Assembly (NCBI RefSeq): GCF_036588685.1
Contig: NC_086386.1
Location: 20,666,931-20,730,930 of the forward strand
DNA: 64,000 bases
Direction of reading: 5' to 3'
Source: Mytilus trossulus
Taxonomy: Eukaryota > Mollusca > Bivalvia > Mytilida > Mytilidae
Shown: piece after piece, positions 47,529 to 59,603 of the stretch
How positions within the stretch are numbered: position 1 is the first letter of the stretch
Layout: every line of letters begins with the position of its first letter
The notes under the pieces: generated by a model
Database searches by the model: none
What the model was told of the DNA's origin: nothing
What the model saw: only the letters and a program-made list of their open reading frames with translations
Translations under genes and position numbers: made by a program

Positions 47529-47575
47529 ATACGCCAGACGCGCGTTTCGTCTACAAAAGACTCATCAGTGACGCT
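47529..47575 (-). ncRNA. Hammerhead ribozyme, intact core
   Basis: On the minus strand: GCGTCA, CTGATGA, GTC-TTTTGTA-GAC, GAAA, C-GCGC-G, TC, TGGCGT. Conserved positions all match; predicted cut between minus-strand bases 47537 and 47536. It has the same minimal stem III as 39315-39362. Sequence on its 3' side (plus strand 47576-47620) continues AAAAAGTTAAAAAGCCCAAA as in other copies of the family. Confidence 0.85.
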
Positions 47576-47620
47576 CCAATCCAAAAAAAGTTAAAAAGCC
47601 CAAATAAAGGGGCAATAAAG

Positions 47621-48900
47621 TTTACACGCACTCAGGTTATTGATGAGATATGTACACAACATCATCACAAAAGGAATAGATACCCCTCGCCCATCAAAAA
47701 AAATAAAAAAAATAGAATGAATGAATTTAGTTAACTGTTTGTTTATGTCTTAAATATCTTATCAATAATTTGCAAAAAATATAGATTTTTATTTCAATGG
47801 TGTAAAGTAATGAGCATTATCACAGTTCAGGTACTTCATTTACTCCCCCTCGATATTTGTGATTTCTTTTTACCTCCTGTATTTCTTAGTGGTGACTTCA
47901 TGTTCCTTTAGTAGATTTATAAATTGAAAAAACGTCATTTCTTTAACTGGCTATAAATAGAACAGCAAATAGCACATGATTGGTTCACAAATGCGTTTAT
48001 TATAATAGAAATAGTCAGATACGATTAAAAAAAAAACAGCTAGCAGAAACACAGTTTTAATGTGTATTATAGTATTTAGAAGGCGATAAATACATAAATA
48101 AACTATTTTTTGAAATCTATGACATGATTTAAAAATGTGATGCGCAGCAACCTTTGACACATTACTTGTTCTATCCTATGCGTAAATGTTTTGTTCCAAA
48201 ATGATTTAAAAAAAACTTTCTGTGATGCATCAATATGCCTGTATTTAGTTCAAAATTCACTATGAACATGATGAAACATTTAAAAAATTGCTAACAAGAG
48301 GACGTTGAAAATGATATGGTCAAGCTCTTATAAAATTTGAATGATAACGTGTAAAATGGACAAAGAGACAAAGATAGATATATTTAATTCATATGAACCT
48401 CGACAGAGAAAACATTAAACCATAGTAAAAATAGATGCATAAAATTGCTAAGTTTTCTTGATTGTTGATAACTTCTTGACATCCAATCGGTACCGTCTCT
48501 AACCGTTTCGTTTTTTCTATAAGTAGAATGGATGAAATACACGACGGGAAACCTCTGGTATTTCCTGAAATTAGAATATTCAAATATTTTTTTACAACTT
48601 TCACTGTAAATATTAACCTATATTGTGAACTATGAAAAAATCTAACCAAAACTCATAGATGTTGAAATGAAAGTTTCTAGGAGGATGAAAGTTTATAGGA
48701 GGATGAAACCAACCAAACAGACTGAAACTTCAGTTGGGCACAGTATATTTAACAGAAAAAATATTTAAACAATTAATATATAAATTTAAAACTTATATTC
48801 AAAACAAAAACAATGTCTTTAGGGGACATGACAAAGATGCACAATTATAGAATCAATGTTATATGTATCGAGATTCCTTTTCTAGAATAACTCATCAAAG
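47621..48900. other. Spacer
   Basis: AT-rich, no gene recognised. The minus frames at 47951-48160 and 48389-48649 have no motif. At 48667-48704 AGGAGGATGAAAGTTTATAG is a short doubled phrase. Confidence 0.4.
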
Positions 48901-48917
48901 GTATAAGGCTGATAATT

Positions 48918-48972
48918 TTGCACTCCAGATGCGTGGTTCGTCTACAAAAAGCTCCTGGCTGTGATGCTCGAA
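48918..48972 (-). ncRNA. Strongly decayed hammerhead relative
   Basis: The minus strand keeps GAGCATCA, TTTTTGTAGACGAA and ACGCATCTGGAGTG, but the CTGATGA core is changed to CAGCCAGG and GAAA to GAAC. Confidence 0.5.
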
Positions 48973-49009
48973 TAAAAAAAAGTTAAAAGGCATTGTAAAT
49001 TTAAAGCTG

Positions 49010-50060
49010 AAGAAGTTCAATTAAAAAGATGAATTACCAGGTGATTGCGGAAAAATTTGTAAATATTAGACAGTTAAGAAGATATCAATATTTCACTGAA
49101 TATTCAGATTCGTTTCCATTTATATATTTTCCTCTCTAACAAGAACGTTTTCAGATTCATTAAGAGTTGAAGGTGACATCATTCTTTATTTGTTTGTGAT
49201 ATTATCATTTTCAGTCAATCACGTATGCTTTGAACAATCAATGTGGTTAATGGTTTCGAGCAGTTAGAATTTAGTTGACCCATGTCATGTCATGTATAAC
49301 CTGTAAATACTATGGCCTCAGAATGATTGGGATTAATGAGTTCAATTTAAATTTAAAGTTCTTTTTGAGGTATACCTTCCAGCGGTGTGTGTAATTTTAA
49401 AACATCTGGTTCGTTAAATAGCCTTTAATTTTTCAGCATTTTTAATTTTTAAGTCTTTAAACGTCCTTTTTGTAAGTCTTTTAGATCTATTTTGGTCATA
49501 TATTTCAGCCTGTATTCAATGTTTTTGCAGCAAATTTATCAAGTATTAGTTTAAACTCTTCAGCAAAACATTACCTGTGTATTCCAAAAGATCTTCTTAC
49601 AAATAGCGGGGATTTTGAAGACCGACATATCCTTTATCCCTAATGTCGTACCGTAAAATTGTTTTCTCAAACTTGTTGGATACTCCGAGTCTGTAATAAA
49701 GTAATTACTGTAGTTTAAGTGTATTGAATGAATAAATGAATGAATACTTTATTTGCAAGAAGCATATACATGATATGGCAAATGAAAATATATACAATAT
49801 ATGACAAACTAAAGACAGCAGAGAACATTAGTTACAGGGTATACAATAATATTATGACAATAGATGTGAATTAATTTTCCAAGCTGTATTTAAATAATAA
49901 TGTATTAGAATACATGTGATATTGATAAACAAAAATAGCTAAGTCATTAAAACTGGAACACTTTTTTGTATTTTCATACAACGTACACAAACAATGTACA
50001 TTGTACATACATTTATAAACGTAATAATATTAAACTTGTGCATGACGAGAACATTGTTTT
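49010..50060. other. Spacer
   Basis: No supported gene. Near 49730 GAATGAATAAATGAATGAAT is a short GAAT repeat. Confidence 0.4.
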
Positions 50061-50136
50061 TGTTTATTTCAGACAAATTTCAAATTGTAGAAGTTAATTT
50101 GAATAAACAAATCATAGAAACTAAGATTGAAATTAT

Positions 50137-50190
50137 GTACGTCAGGTGCGCTTTTCGTCTTTTTTTTTTAAGACTCATCAATGACGTTCG
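50137..50190 (-). ncRNA. Decayed hammerhead ribozyme relative
   Basis: Minus strand: ACGTCA, TTGATGA, a longer A-rich stem II region, GACGAAAA, GCGCACC, TGACGT. Stem I is a perfect six-pair match but C3 is T and the cleavage triplet is ACC. Confidence 0.55.
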
Positions 50191-50667
50191 AATAAAAAGT
50201 AAAAAGACCAAATAGTGGATCATATGCACATTTCTTATTCTGTTTATCTTTATTTATTTATTAAAAGAAACACATATACTTCTCAAGAAATAGAATTGGT
50301 TTGTTTTGAATTTTGATTTTGTTCTCACATCGATCAATCAGTAACAATTCTCTTTTCACTTAAAACAATATATAACTGTCCGACCAAGTTTTTTCCTTGA
50401 CTGCAGTTCAAGTTGCTCTTTGTTGCAGTTCATAAAACTATTGTTTAATCATTCGGCTAGTACAACGAAACTCCCTCGGACGATTTAGAACATAGACGTT
50501 TTTTCTCTGTTAAGCAGCTATTTGGTTTTTGTGCCCTTGAATGTTATAACTATAAACCTTCACAAACTGAGTCTGGGTCGTACTGGATAGTTTGAGAAAC
50601 TATTGGCGTGTGCTTTAAATTTAATTTGGTAATACAAATATACAAGTATTATTTTCAGTTATCTTAC

Positions 50668-50821
50668 CATTGAGTTCGGAGCTGATGAGATAACATTTCT
50701 CTTTCGTTACTGTGGTACTAGTTGTTTGATTCCCAGCTGTAGACTGATATGTCTTAACAGGTATCATTTATTTTGCTGCGCCGAGATGTGTGGTGTCTGT
50801 AGATTGATTTGCTGCAAGAAT
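50668..50821 (-). pseudogene. Exon-like segment, copy 2
   Basis: Acceptor CATTCTTGCAG and donor GTAAGA on the minus strand. Frame: NQSTDTTHLGAAK, TAA, then MIPVKTYQSTAG and NQTTSTTVTKEKCYLISSEL, NG. The TAA sits at the same place as the first stop in copy 1 (23755-23895). The remainder is open, and a methionine directly follows the stop. Likely a broken exon, or one whose true acceptor lies inside. Confidence 0.42.
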
Positions 50822-51149
50822 GAAAACATCAGAAGTTTTAAAATGAAGGTCAAGTTGTTTCAAAGTCTTTGTTGCTCTTAAGCAATTTGATAACATTTAC
50901 ATCCAATTTTGATGTTTAAGACGATAATAATTACACTTTTAATACAAAGTGTCTAACAAAAATGTTGAGATCAATATTTAAAAATTACAAAATGTACTGT
51001 TCTTCTTCTACTCATTGTATCAAAAGTATATGTTTATTAATGTGAAAAAGGCCTTACTACAATTAAGATATTTTAATAATGTAGTTTACGAGTTCATTCT
51101 ATTGTAATGTATTTACAAGCACTTGAGTTGACAAACACTTAAAGTATGT

Positions 51150-53061
51150 ACGTTCAAACCTATGACTGCGTTGGATAAAAACCGCAATTTTTATACGTGT
51201 GCATGTCAAACAAATTTCGTTGTAGAAGGGTCTAAAAACAGCACAAACAACATTTTCCAAAAGACCAAAAGCGTGAAAAAGTATATTTAAACAAAACGCA
51301 TTTGACTAACAGGTCGAACAACTGATGTTCTTTAACCCTGCTGACTGCCATTGACGATTGCCAAATAAAATTGATCACAATATGTTAATATAAATTTAAT
51401 ACGTCACAGAAAAAAAATATTTGTTAACTTGTGGACAGGATGTTGTGCCACAAACATTCGGTGTCAATATTTCTTTAGTACACCATATCCGGATTTCGAC
51501 AATAAATGTCTCTTCAGTGATGTTAGGGATCGAAACGGTATTTGGAAGGCCATATAAAAAGTACCCTCATTTTTTAGAGAAAGTACCCTCATTTTTAGAT
51601 TAACTCTTGAATTTTAAGAGTCAATATATAGGATGAACGGATCATATAAACCGGAGGGAAAATATGATACATGCCCAAACAAAAAATATAAACGAGTCTA
51701 AATTGAAAACTACGTTCAAACCTATGACTGCGTTGGATAAAAACCGCAATTTTTATACGTGTGCATGTCAAACAAATTTCGTTGTAGAAGGGTCTAAAAA
51801 CAACACAAACAACATTTTCCAAAAGACCAAAAGCGTGAAAAAGTATATTTAAACAAAACGCATTTGACTAACAGGTCGAACAACTGATGTTCTTTAACCC
51901 TGCTGACTGCCATTGACGATTGCCAAAAAAAATTGATCACAATATGTTAATATAAATTTAATACGTCACAGAAAAAAAAATATTTGTTAACTTGTGGACA
52001 GGATGTTGTGCCACAAACATTCGGTGTCAATATTTCTTTAGTACACCATATCCGGATTTCGACAATAAATGTCTCTTCAGTGATGTTAGGGATCGAAACG
52101 GTATTTGGAAGGCCATATAAAAAGTACCCTCATTTTTTAGAGAAAGTACCCTCATTTTTAGATTAACTCTTGAATTTTAAGAGTCAATATATAGGATGAA
52201 CGGATCATATAAACCGGAGGGAAAATATGATACATGCCCAAACAAAAAATATAAACGAGTCTAAATTGAAAACTACGTTCAAACCTATGACTGCGTTGGA
52301 TAAAAACCGCAATTTTTATACGTGTGCATGTCAAACAAATTTCGTTGTAGAAGGGTCTAAAAACAGCACAAACAACATTTTCCAAAAGACCAAAAGCGTG
52401 AAAAAGTATATTTAAACAAAACGCATTTGACTAACAGGTCGAACAACTGATGTTCTTTAACCCTGCTGACTGCCATTGACGATTGCCAAATAAAATTGAT
52501 CACAATATGTTAATATAAATTTAATACGTCACAGAAAAAAAAATATTTGTTAACTTGTGGACAGGATGTTGTGCCACAAACATTCGGTGTCAATATTTCT
52601 TTAGTACACCATATCCGGATTTCGACAATAAATGTCTCTTCAGTGTAGTTAGGGATCGAAACGGTATTTGGAAGGCCATATAAAAAGTACCCTCATTTTT
52701 TAGAGAAAGTACCCTCATTTTTAGATTAACTCTTGAATTTTAAGAGTCAATATATAGGATGAACGGATCATATAAACCGGAGGGAAAATATGATACATGC
52801 CCAAACAAAAAATATAAACGAGTCTAAATTGAAAACTACGTTCAAACCTATGATTGCGTTGGATAAAAACCGCAATTTTTATACGTGTGCATGTCAAACA
52901 AATTTCGTTGTAGAAGGGTCTAAAAACAGCACAAACAACATTTTCCAAAAGACCAAAAGCGTGAAAAAGTATATTTAAACAAAACGCATTTGACTAACAG
53001 GTCGAACAACTGATGTTCTTTAACCCTGCTGACTGCCATTGACGATTGCCAAATAAAATTG

Positions 53062-53062
<1 letters not shown>
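51150..53062 (+). repeat. Tandem array, unit 563 bp, about 3.4 units
   Basis: Partial unit 51150-51378, full units 51379-51941 and 51942-52504, and a last unit cut at 53062 by a TA run. Step is exactly 563 bp between matching frames at 51421 and 51984. Units include TTGTGGACAGGATGTTGTGC, ACACCATATCCGGATTTCGA and CAACTGATGTTCTTTAACCC and are nearly identical, so the array is young. Frames repeated on both strands (for example MENVVCAVFRPF on the minus strand) exist because the units are copies; none has a known domain. Confidence 0.93.

Positions 53063-53090
<28 letters not shown>
53062..53090. repeat. TA microsatellite
   Basis: About 14 TA units at the edge of the 563-bp array. Confidence 0.95.
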
Positions 53091-53094
<4 letters not shown>

Positions 53095-53243
53095 CTATAT
53101 AAAGCTGAAAAATTGTGCACATATTATTTTATTACAGTGCTTCGACATTGCAATTGCTTATAAATTCAGGGGGTGCATATTTTTTGTTTGGCCTAGGGGT
53201 AATCAGCAATTATAGACCAATCGATATTTTTGTATATTTCTAG

Positions 53244-53492
53244 AACTTGAGGATACTATAGTCCAATGTACAAATTCTTTCTGTACAACACGATATTTTC
53301 ACCAAAGCTGCGTTGCGCCTGATGCCAATACTCCTTTAGACTCACCTTGGTTTTGTACTGATTTGTGTCAAGCAGAGGCTGGCATGTACAGGTACAGAGT
53401 ACTAGATATTGACATGATTGGTTGTGATAACCAATCATGTTCAAATGGCACATGGTTTCATGTAGATTGTGTCAAAATTGACAAAATTCCAG
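53244..53492 (+). CDS. Exon a: zinc modules
   Basis: Acceptor TATATTTCTAG, donor GTACAC. 82 codons plus split ends; open throughout, Cys/His-rich. Confidence 0.72.
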
Positions 53493-55312
53493 GTACACTT
53501 TGCTAAACTTAATATTTTATGTTGTATTTATTTTTACGAATTATAATTTTTTAGTAAGACTTGAGTTTATTGATAAAAGTACGTGTATGAATATTAATTA
53601 TGCTCATAATATCGAATGGTTTCAATCAGGTTAATCGTAGGAGTTATTAGAATAGTAAGCATGTGCTTTGATTAAATAGCGTGTACTGGTCTTCTGGAAA
53701 ACTGAACTAAAATGTATATCTTGTGCAATTTTTTTAAAGAGTAAAGCTGTAGGTGATACACGAAACTAATTTCATTTTCCTTAAGCATGCAGGAATGAAT
53801 ATCAATAATTAAGGAATTTGTTTCCCGTCAAGATCACATCTACAGGTATTTATTGTGAATCACTTTTTTACTATTAGTACGCGTATGTTTGTATAGAAGT
53901 CTTTAGTTTTCTTTGTGCTTTCCCTATCTCATTCAATATACACAATTAACACTACCCCCTACCCCGAACATTCCAATTGAGGGCGAGTTGAAAACGTACC
54001 CAAGTGACAATAAACAAATTCCGTATTTTCGTTTAAATAGATGGTAAATGGTATTGTTCCAAAAAATGTGAGAAAAGCAACAAGGAAGCCGAAGATCACA
54101 AACTAAACTACAGCACAGGATTGCTTTGGCGAGGTCTGAATGACAGAATCAGACGTACAGCTGTACGGAACGGAGATGGTCCGGCCATGATAAGATTTTG
54201 GAAACTGGACTTAGTCCAGTTTCACATTACACACCATCCGAAATATTTTATTTTGGCCCATAGATTATTAGCAGGTATGTGTATCGTTATTTGAAAAATG
54301 CGTAAAATTGCGTTTACATTTTAAATTTAAATCTAAGATCTAAAAGGGAAAAACAAGATAAGACCTATCATTCGCTGCAACAACAAAAAAACTTAACACG
54401 GCCCGAATTTCCGAGATGAAACATGAACAAAAGCTGAATAAAAAGATAGAAAATGGAAATCGTTAATATTAAAGTAGTTCGCCATTTTGTCTTTATTAGT
54501 TACAATAATTTATATTGCTATATATATTTTATCATTATATTTATATATAAAATGATTTTGAACAATAAACATGTTCATAAATAGGTTATCGCAAGGAATG
54601 GCTGACAGAGGCGCCTATCTGCCGTTCAACCCTAAATTGAAAATCGGAATTTTTCGTCTAAATTTGTGTTGAAAAATTGTTTAAAAGGTAAAAGTGCGAT
54701 GATTAAATATTGAAGAGATTTCTTATTGCACATGTCCAGTACTGAATATTTACGAAGAAATGGACATTTTTTTTTGGATTATATTAGATAATAGAGTGGT
54801 GTTTAATCCTAAAAGGTTATGACCAACCATGATAACTTTCCTTTGCAGGTGTAAATGGTTTTTTACCGACAAAATTAAGAGAAGATATAATTTGGAACAG
54901 AACTGTTAATTACACCGGAGGAAGAGGGTCAAATCTAGAAATGGACCTTGTTAATGAATTCCTAAACAAAGACTTTATAAATTCTTTACATATGACGGGG
55001 AAAATGACAGACGAAACGATTGACAGACATGATAAAATTGTAGGCGGACTCAAGACGGAAATAAACAGTATATATGACACCATGACAGGCCAAAGAACAT
55101 GGCATGCAGTTGGGGGATGTAATAGAAGACGGACGGACGTTATCAAACTTATTTCTCATTTGCAAAAAGAAGATTTATTCAATTATCATGGGGGGAGGAC
55201 TTATAAATCATTTAAAAAATTTACTCTGAAATCATGTAATTCTATTGGATCAATGTTAACAAAAATTGAAAGATTGTCAAAAAAATTAGATAGAAGGAAG
55301 CGTATTTTGTAG
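53244..55312 (+). CDS. PHD-type zinc modules + DUF6589-like protein, last three exons
   Basis: Exons 53244-53492, 54041-54274 and 54849-55312 join in phase 1 at each junction and end at TAG. The first holds C-x4-C ... FHQSC ... PWFCTDLC and then IGCDNQSC ... WFHVDC; the second completes it with PDGKWYCSKKC, so residues follow the PHD-finger pattern (W-x-H-x-x-C, P-x-G-x-WYC-x-x-x-C). PHD fingers usually bind histone tails in the nucleus. Exons 2-3 then read GDGPAMIRFWKLDLVQF, AHRLLAGVNGFLPTKL, IIWNRTVNYTGGRGSNLEMD and LVNEFLNKDF, which fits the C-terminal part of DUF6589 proteins (LW-x-R-x-VN-x-x-G-x-G-x-N-x-x-x-DL-x-x-E-x-x-N). The tail is basic (LSKKLDRRKRIL). The family is multi-copy in bivalves and cnidarians and may be transposon-derived (inference). 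5' exons are not found; the 563-bp array lies just upstream. Confidence 0.75.
54041..54274 (+). CDS. Exon b: end of PHD and start of DUF6589-like part
   Basis: Acceptor TTTAAATAG, donor GTATGT. Begins DGKWYCSKKCEKSNKEAE and ends AHRLLAG. Confidence 0.75.
54849..55312 (+). CDS. Exon c: terminal DUF6589-like exon
   Basis: Acceptor TTTCCTTTGCAG. Begins VNGFLPTKLREDIIWNRTVN and stays open for 153 codons to TAG 55310-55312. Confidence 0.78.
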
Positions 55313-57560
55313 ATTAAATTAATTCGATCATGCTATATTGTATTGTAAATTTTTTTATTGGTGCACACAAAAAACACAACCTGATTAAATTATCTATATC
55401 AGTGCATCGAATGTTTATCATGATGATATAAAGAACATTTTGCAAAAACACAAAAACAACCAAAAAAAATCGTGGATAAATTGAAACATGTTTTGGAAAC
55501 TTTAAAATAATTTAGTTTCTGTCTCTTGGGAAAAAACACATGATCGATCAATAAACCTCATCTGAAAATGCATATTTTAAAGTGTCATAATTAAACAGCA
55601 GCATTCAGTGCCTGTTAAGTCAACGTATGAAAAGTAATAGATGTAAAGTCGTCGATTTAACGACGTCAAACGTTGGAAATCGTTATCGACACATTAAGGT
55701 AAGGTTTGCGTACACAGGGAGATAACTCGAATTCAAATAATTGAAAAAAGGAGGGACCCGCCATTTTGAATTGCTTTGAATACCCAATGTTCGATAACTA
55801 CAATATAATCGAAAATAAAACAACACCTACCTCAAAATCGTCGTTTTGTTGTAATTTTATCCAAATTTGAATCGTACAAGTAACGTTTTGACCTTCAGTT
55901 TGTTAGTTTTCATTTATATGACGTCACGTTTATCCATAACGTCTATGTGCAAAAACAATTCATGAAGTTTCGCGGAGTTTTATTTAATTTCATGAATGTA
56001 CATTTTTATGCCCCCGCTGTAGCAAAGGGGGCATTAGTTGTATCTTTGTCTGTTTGTACGTTGATCCGAATGCACGTATTATAGCGTACGTCCGTTTTTA
56101 CAAAATTAGTTTCCATTCTCTTACTTTAGTCTTCCTCAACCAACTAATAAAAACTTATGCACAATGCATTTTGCCACAAAAACACAGAATATATTTGAAT
56201 TTTGATGTCGTCACTTTTACAGCTCTAGATTTATGAATGGTCGGACAGGGGATATCTTTCTCCATTCTCCCGTCCCATTTCTCTTGTCTCCCGCCATAAA
56301 AACTATAAAAAAAAACACAAATGTATGGGAAGCTGATTTCAACAGAAATCGGTATAATATATTGTGTTTTTTATGGCTTGTTCCCGTCTTGTCCTTTCAC
56401 AAGATAGAAGTTTTGTTTATTCTGCTTCAAGAACCCCGGTAACTTTTTCACTGATTGTTAAGCTGTTTTTTTTTTTATTGAATTCGTAAGTCTGATGCAC
56501 GCTGATTCCGATTTTTATACAGTATTTAAATAAATACAAATTATACATGTAGAAACGCAGGATTGAATGAAAACGGCACTTTTTGGTGACACTTTTAGTC
56601 AATTCAGTTTAAAAATTTACATAATGCGCCATGTGTTTTACTAATAGAGAATGCATATATTCTCAGATAATTTTATTGCAGAGTTTTTACGAATGACAGA
56701 ATGTTGAACTTGGTCTTTTTCGCAAATAGGCACACAACCCACACGTTTACATCATTCGAAATGTATTTTATTTTTATCAATCACTTTTACAACTGACGGA
56801 GTGTTCTAATAGTAACTTTTTATGGATACAACTATTTTATTGTGTCGTCCTGAACATGCCTGAAGTATTTGCCACTGGACATTTTACAACCTCTTATCAA
56901 ACAAACTTCTATGCAAATCAGTCAACTTTGAATCAATTTATCTAAAAACGAGGATAGTTATATGTGTCTCTACACATGCACGGACTTACTATAAAATCCG
57001 GGAAATTGCTAGTTTTTAGTCTTTCTCCGTATATATATGAGATCATAATAAAGTAGTGACGACGCTCGGAGTATTTTAATGAGGTCGTTTTCTGAGTTTT
57101 TCGTTTCGTTTCTGTTCTCCAACTTTAGTTTGCTTTTACCAAATGCTATAAAATTTATTATGGACACATTATCCATTTATTCCAAGCTCTAACATATCAT
57201 TTCTTTGTGTAATGCATTATAATCGGAATAACATAACTACAAATGTATGGTTAAAGAGAAGCCACGATCAATTTTGATTTGACTACGCGTGGACAGTAAA
57301 AGTGCATTTGCGAACATCAAAATGCCAATTGACGATGGGGATTTCTCAACTACAGTGCCGTTACTCCTGTAAACTTTATTGAACTGATTTTAATTGATTA
57401 AAATGTGGAAGATTTTCATATTACAGGTATACATAACTGCATTTCGTATTTTAAATATCAACAATACATATACGGCTGCTCATTTGTTCTCCAAGGCCAT
57501 CGTCAAAAAAAAAAAAAGAGTCACTGAGGCCAGGGCTGGACTACTTATTTTCCTCTCAAC
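55313..57560. other. Spacer with dispersed repeat scraps
   Basis: 56008-56040 has GCCCCCGCTGTAGCAAAGGG, a phrase of a common bivalve repeat. 56235-56300 (GGTCGGACAGGGGATATCTT, CTCCCGTCCC) is also repeat-like. 56835-56895 holds the inverse of the CAGTGGCAAATATTTCA family. No gene supported. Confidence 0.5.
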
Positions 57561-57564
57561 AATA

Positions 57565-58910
57565 TCGTTTAACGACATTAACTCGGACTGAAATTAACAA
57601 GTTTCGGTTTACCACAGTAACTAGCGTTTCTTCTCATTGATATTGTAATATATACCATGAAAGCATAAGCAATTTATGATCGTAAGATATACCCATAGGA
57701 AATAGTTTGTTTAATTGATTTCATTTTGATTGGTAATCAATAAAGTATTTCTAGTATTACCATCAGATGGTATTTAATCTGAATGCTTGTCATCTGATAC
57801 AACCAAATATAGTTTGTATTTATCTGTTTGTTTAGAGTGTTTTGTAATTCAGTTTCAGTTTCATTATCATTTATTCAAAATATCGAATAGATATTGAAAT
57901 TTGTCTTCTATCTGTGCTCTGTTGAGTTCAAAAACTGTGATATCTTTATACATATAATATATTTTTTTTTAGAAAGGTATGGTATGATTGCAAATATAGT
58001 AGTTCCTAAATTAGAATTTTGAAGGGTATTTGTCAGGTAAGATTGATATTTACAACTTGTGTTTTATCACATGTCAAATAATTTGATACTAATATAATAA
58101 TATTGCCAACACGAGAACATCTTGTTGTCATTTTCCATTTTCGATTGTTTTTCAATTAAACGTACTCGAATGTATATTTGTGTGTTTACTTGTGTCACGT
58201 GTACAATCATTTGTGTTGTCCCGTCTCAGACATACATTGCAAGGTCAGGGTAGAGTGTTGATAAAAATTATTACAAATTGCACTTGAGATATTTGCTGCT
58301 AATAAATAAATAAAATATCATATGGCTTTTTTTAATATCACATCTGTTTTAACACGAGTCTCCATTATAATACCAAAGAGCTGTGCTCGAAGAATTGTAT
58401 GTGTTGGGGTTTCCGATATTGTAGACTATCATAGATTTAAGTTGTAATTTAAAGATTAAAATGGAATCCACTCTAAAAAAATATATAAATCAAGATATAA
58501 AATATCGAATTTTCCCTTCAATAGTAATGTTTTAAGACATTAACTTGAACTGAACTTAACAAGTTTTGATTTACCACATGACCTACCATATTTTTCTAAA
58601 TTGATATTGTAATGTATACCTTGAAAGCATAATTAATTTATGATTATAAGACCTACCCTAAGGAAATGTATTGATTCAATTGGTTTAATTTTGATTTGTT
58701 ATAAATAAAACATTTCTAATATTACCATCAGATGGTATTTTATCTAAATGCTTGTCATCCGATACAACCAATTAAATATTGTATTAATCTGTTTGTATAG
58801 AGTGTTTTGTAATTTATTTTCAGTGTCATTAAAATTTGTTCAGTATATTAAATAGAATCTGTTTGAGCTCTGTTGAGTTCAAAGACTGCTATATCTATAT
58901 ACCTAGAATA
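57565..58910 (+). repeat. Direct duplication of about 390 bp, spacing about 970 bp
   Basis: 57565-57960 and 58535-58910 share in order AACAAGTTT, GAAAGCATAA, ATTACCATCAGATGGTATTT, AATGCTTGTCATC, AGAGTGTTTTGTAATT and CTCTGTTGAGTTCAAA, with about a fifth of bases different. The sequence between is AT-rich. Confidence 0.85.
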
Positions 58911-59275
58911 TATGGAAAAAAATAAGAGGGTTTCGTATGATTGCAAATGAGACAACATCCCAAGCACTGCAAATGAGACAGAATGACATAGAAGATGCAA
59001 TGACTATAAGTCAACATACTACTTTTAACAATGAGCAAATATCGTAACGCATACTCATCTATAAAAAGCCCTAAAAATGGAAAAAAGAAAGGATTCAAAC
59101 GAGACAACCATTTCTATCGACCGGGTTTATGGACAAAGCAATGAAAGTAAACACAAATATTGTATACATCAACAAACTACAACCAATGTATTACAGGCTC
59201 CTAAATTGGGACAGTCAAACACAGAATGTTCCTAACCATCATCATAACCTGGGGCAGTTGGGTACCATTTTGGTT
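58911..59275 (-). repeat. Dispersed mussel repeat
   Basis: Contains CGTATGATTGCAAATGAGAC, TATTACAGGCTCCTAAATTG, GGGACAG and ATCATAACCTGGGGCAG, matching the order of phrases in 46180-46520. The minus frame 58895-59107 and plus frame 59226-59423 lie in it. Confidence 0.65.
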
Positions 59276-59603
59276 ACTGTTTCTACAAATTACACAGCAT
59301 AGGATATTTATAAGTTGTTTCGTATATATTCACCCATATACAGAACAATGCACTCTCAACATTAAACAGTGTGTTATTGCTGGAAGGAATGGTCTAGAGA
59401 ATTATGCTGTGACTATATCCTGATATATCAATATTGTGGGTTGTAGGTAACATGAACATTTTTTGATTGCTGAATTTAGTAGAAAAAGCAACGGGTCGTT
59501 TTGTAGTTTTAAGTTGTAATGCTGATAAATAAAAATACAAATGTCATTTCGTTAAACATTTGAATTATCCTGCTAGAATTGTCTGAATACCTTAGCTATA
59601 GTT

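Larger units (their letters stand above)
50070..50900 (+). repeat. Duplicated block, copy 2
   Basis: Homologous to 21525-21741 plus 23595-23990, without the element found between them in copy 1. Includes a decayed hammerhead at 50137-50190 and an exon-like segment at 50668-50821. Confidence 0.78.

Noticed and set aside
51421..52978. Identical open frames repeated on both strands, suggestive of a gene family
   Set aside because: They are exact products of the 563-bp tandem units and have no known domain or splice context.
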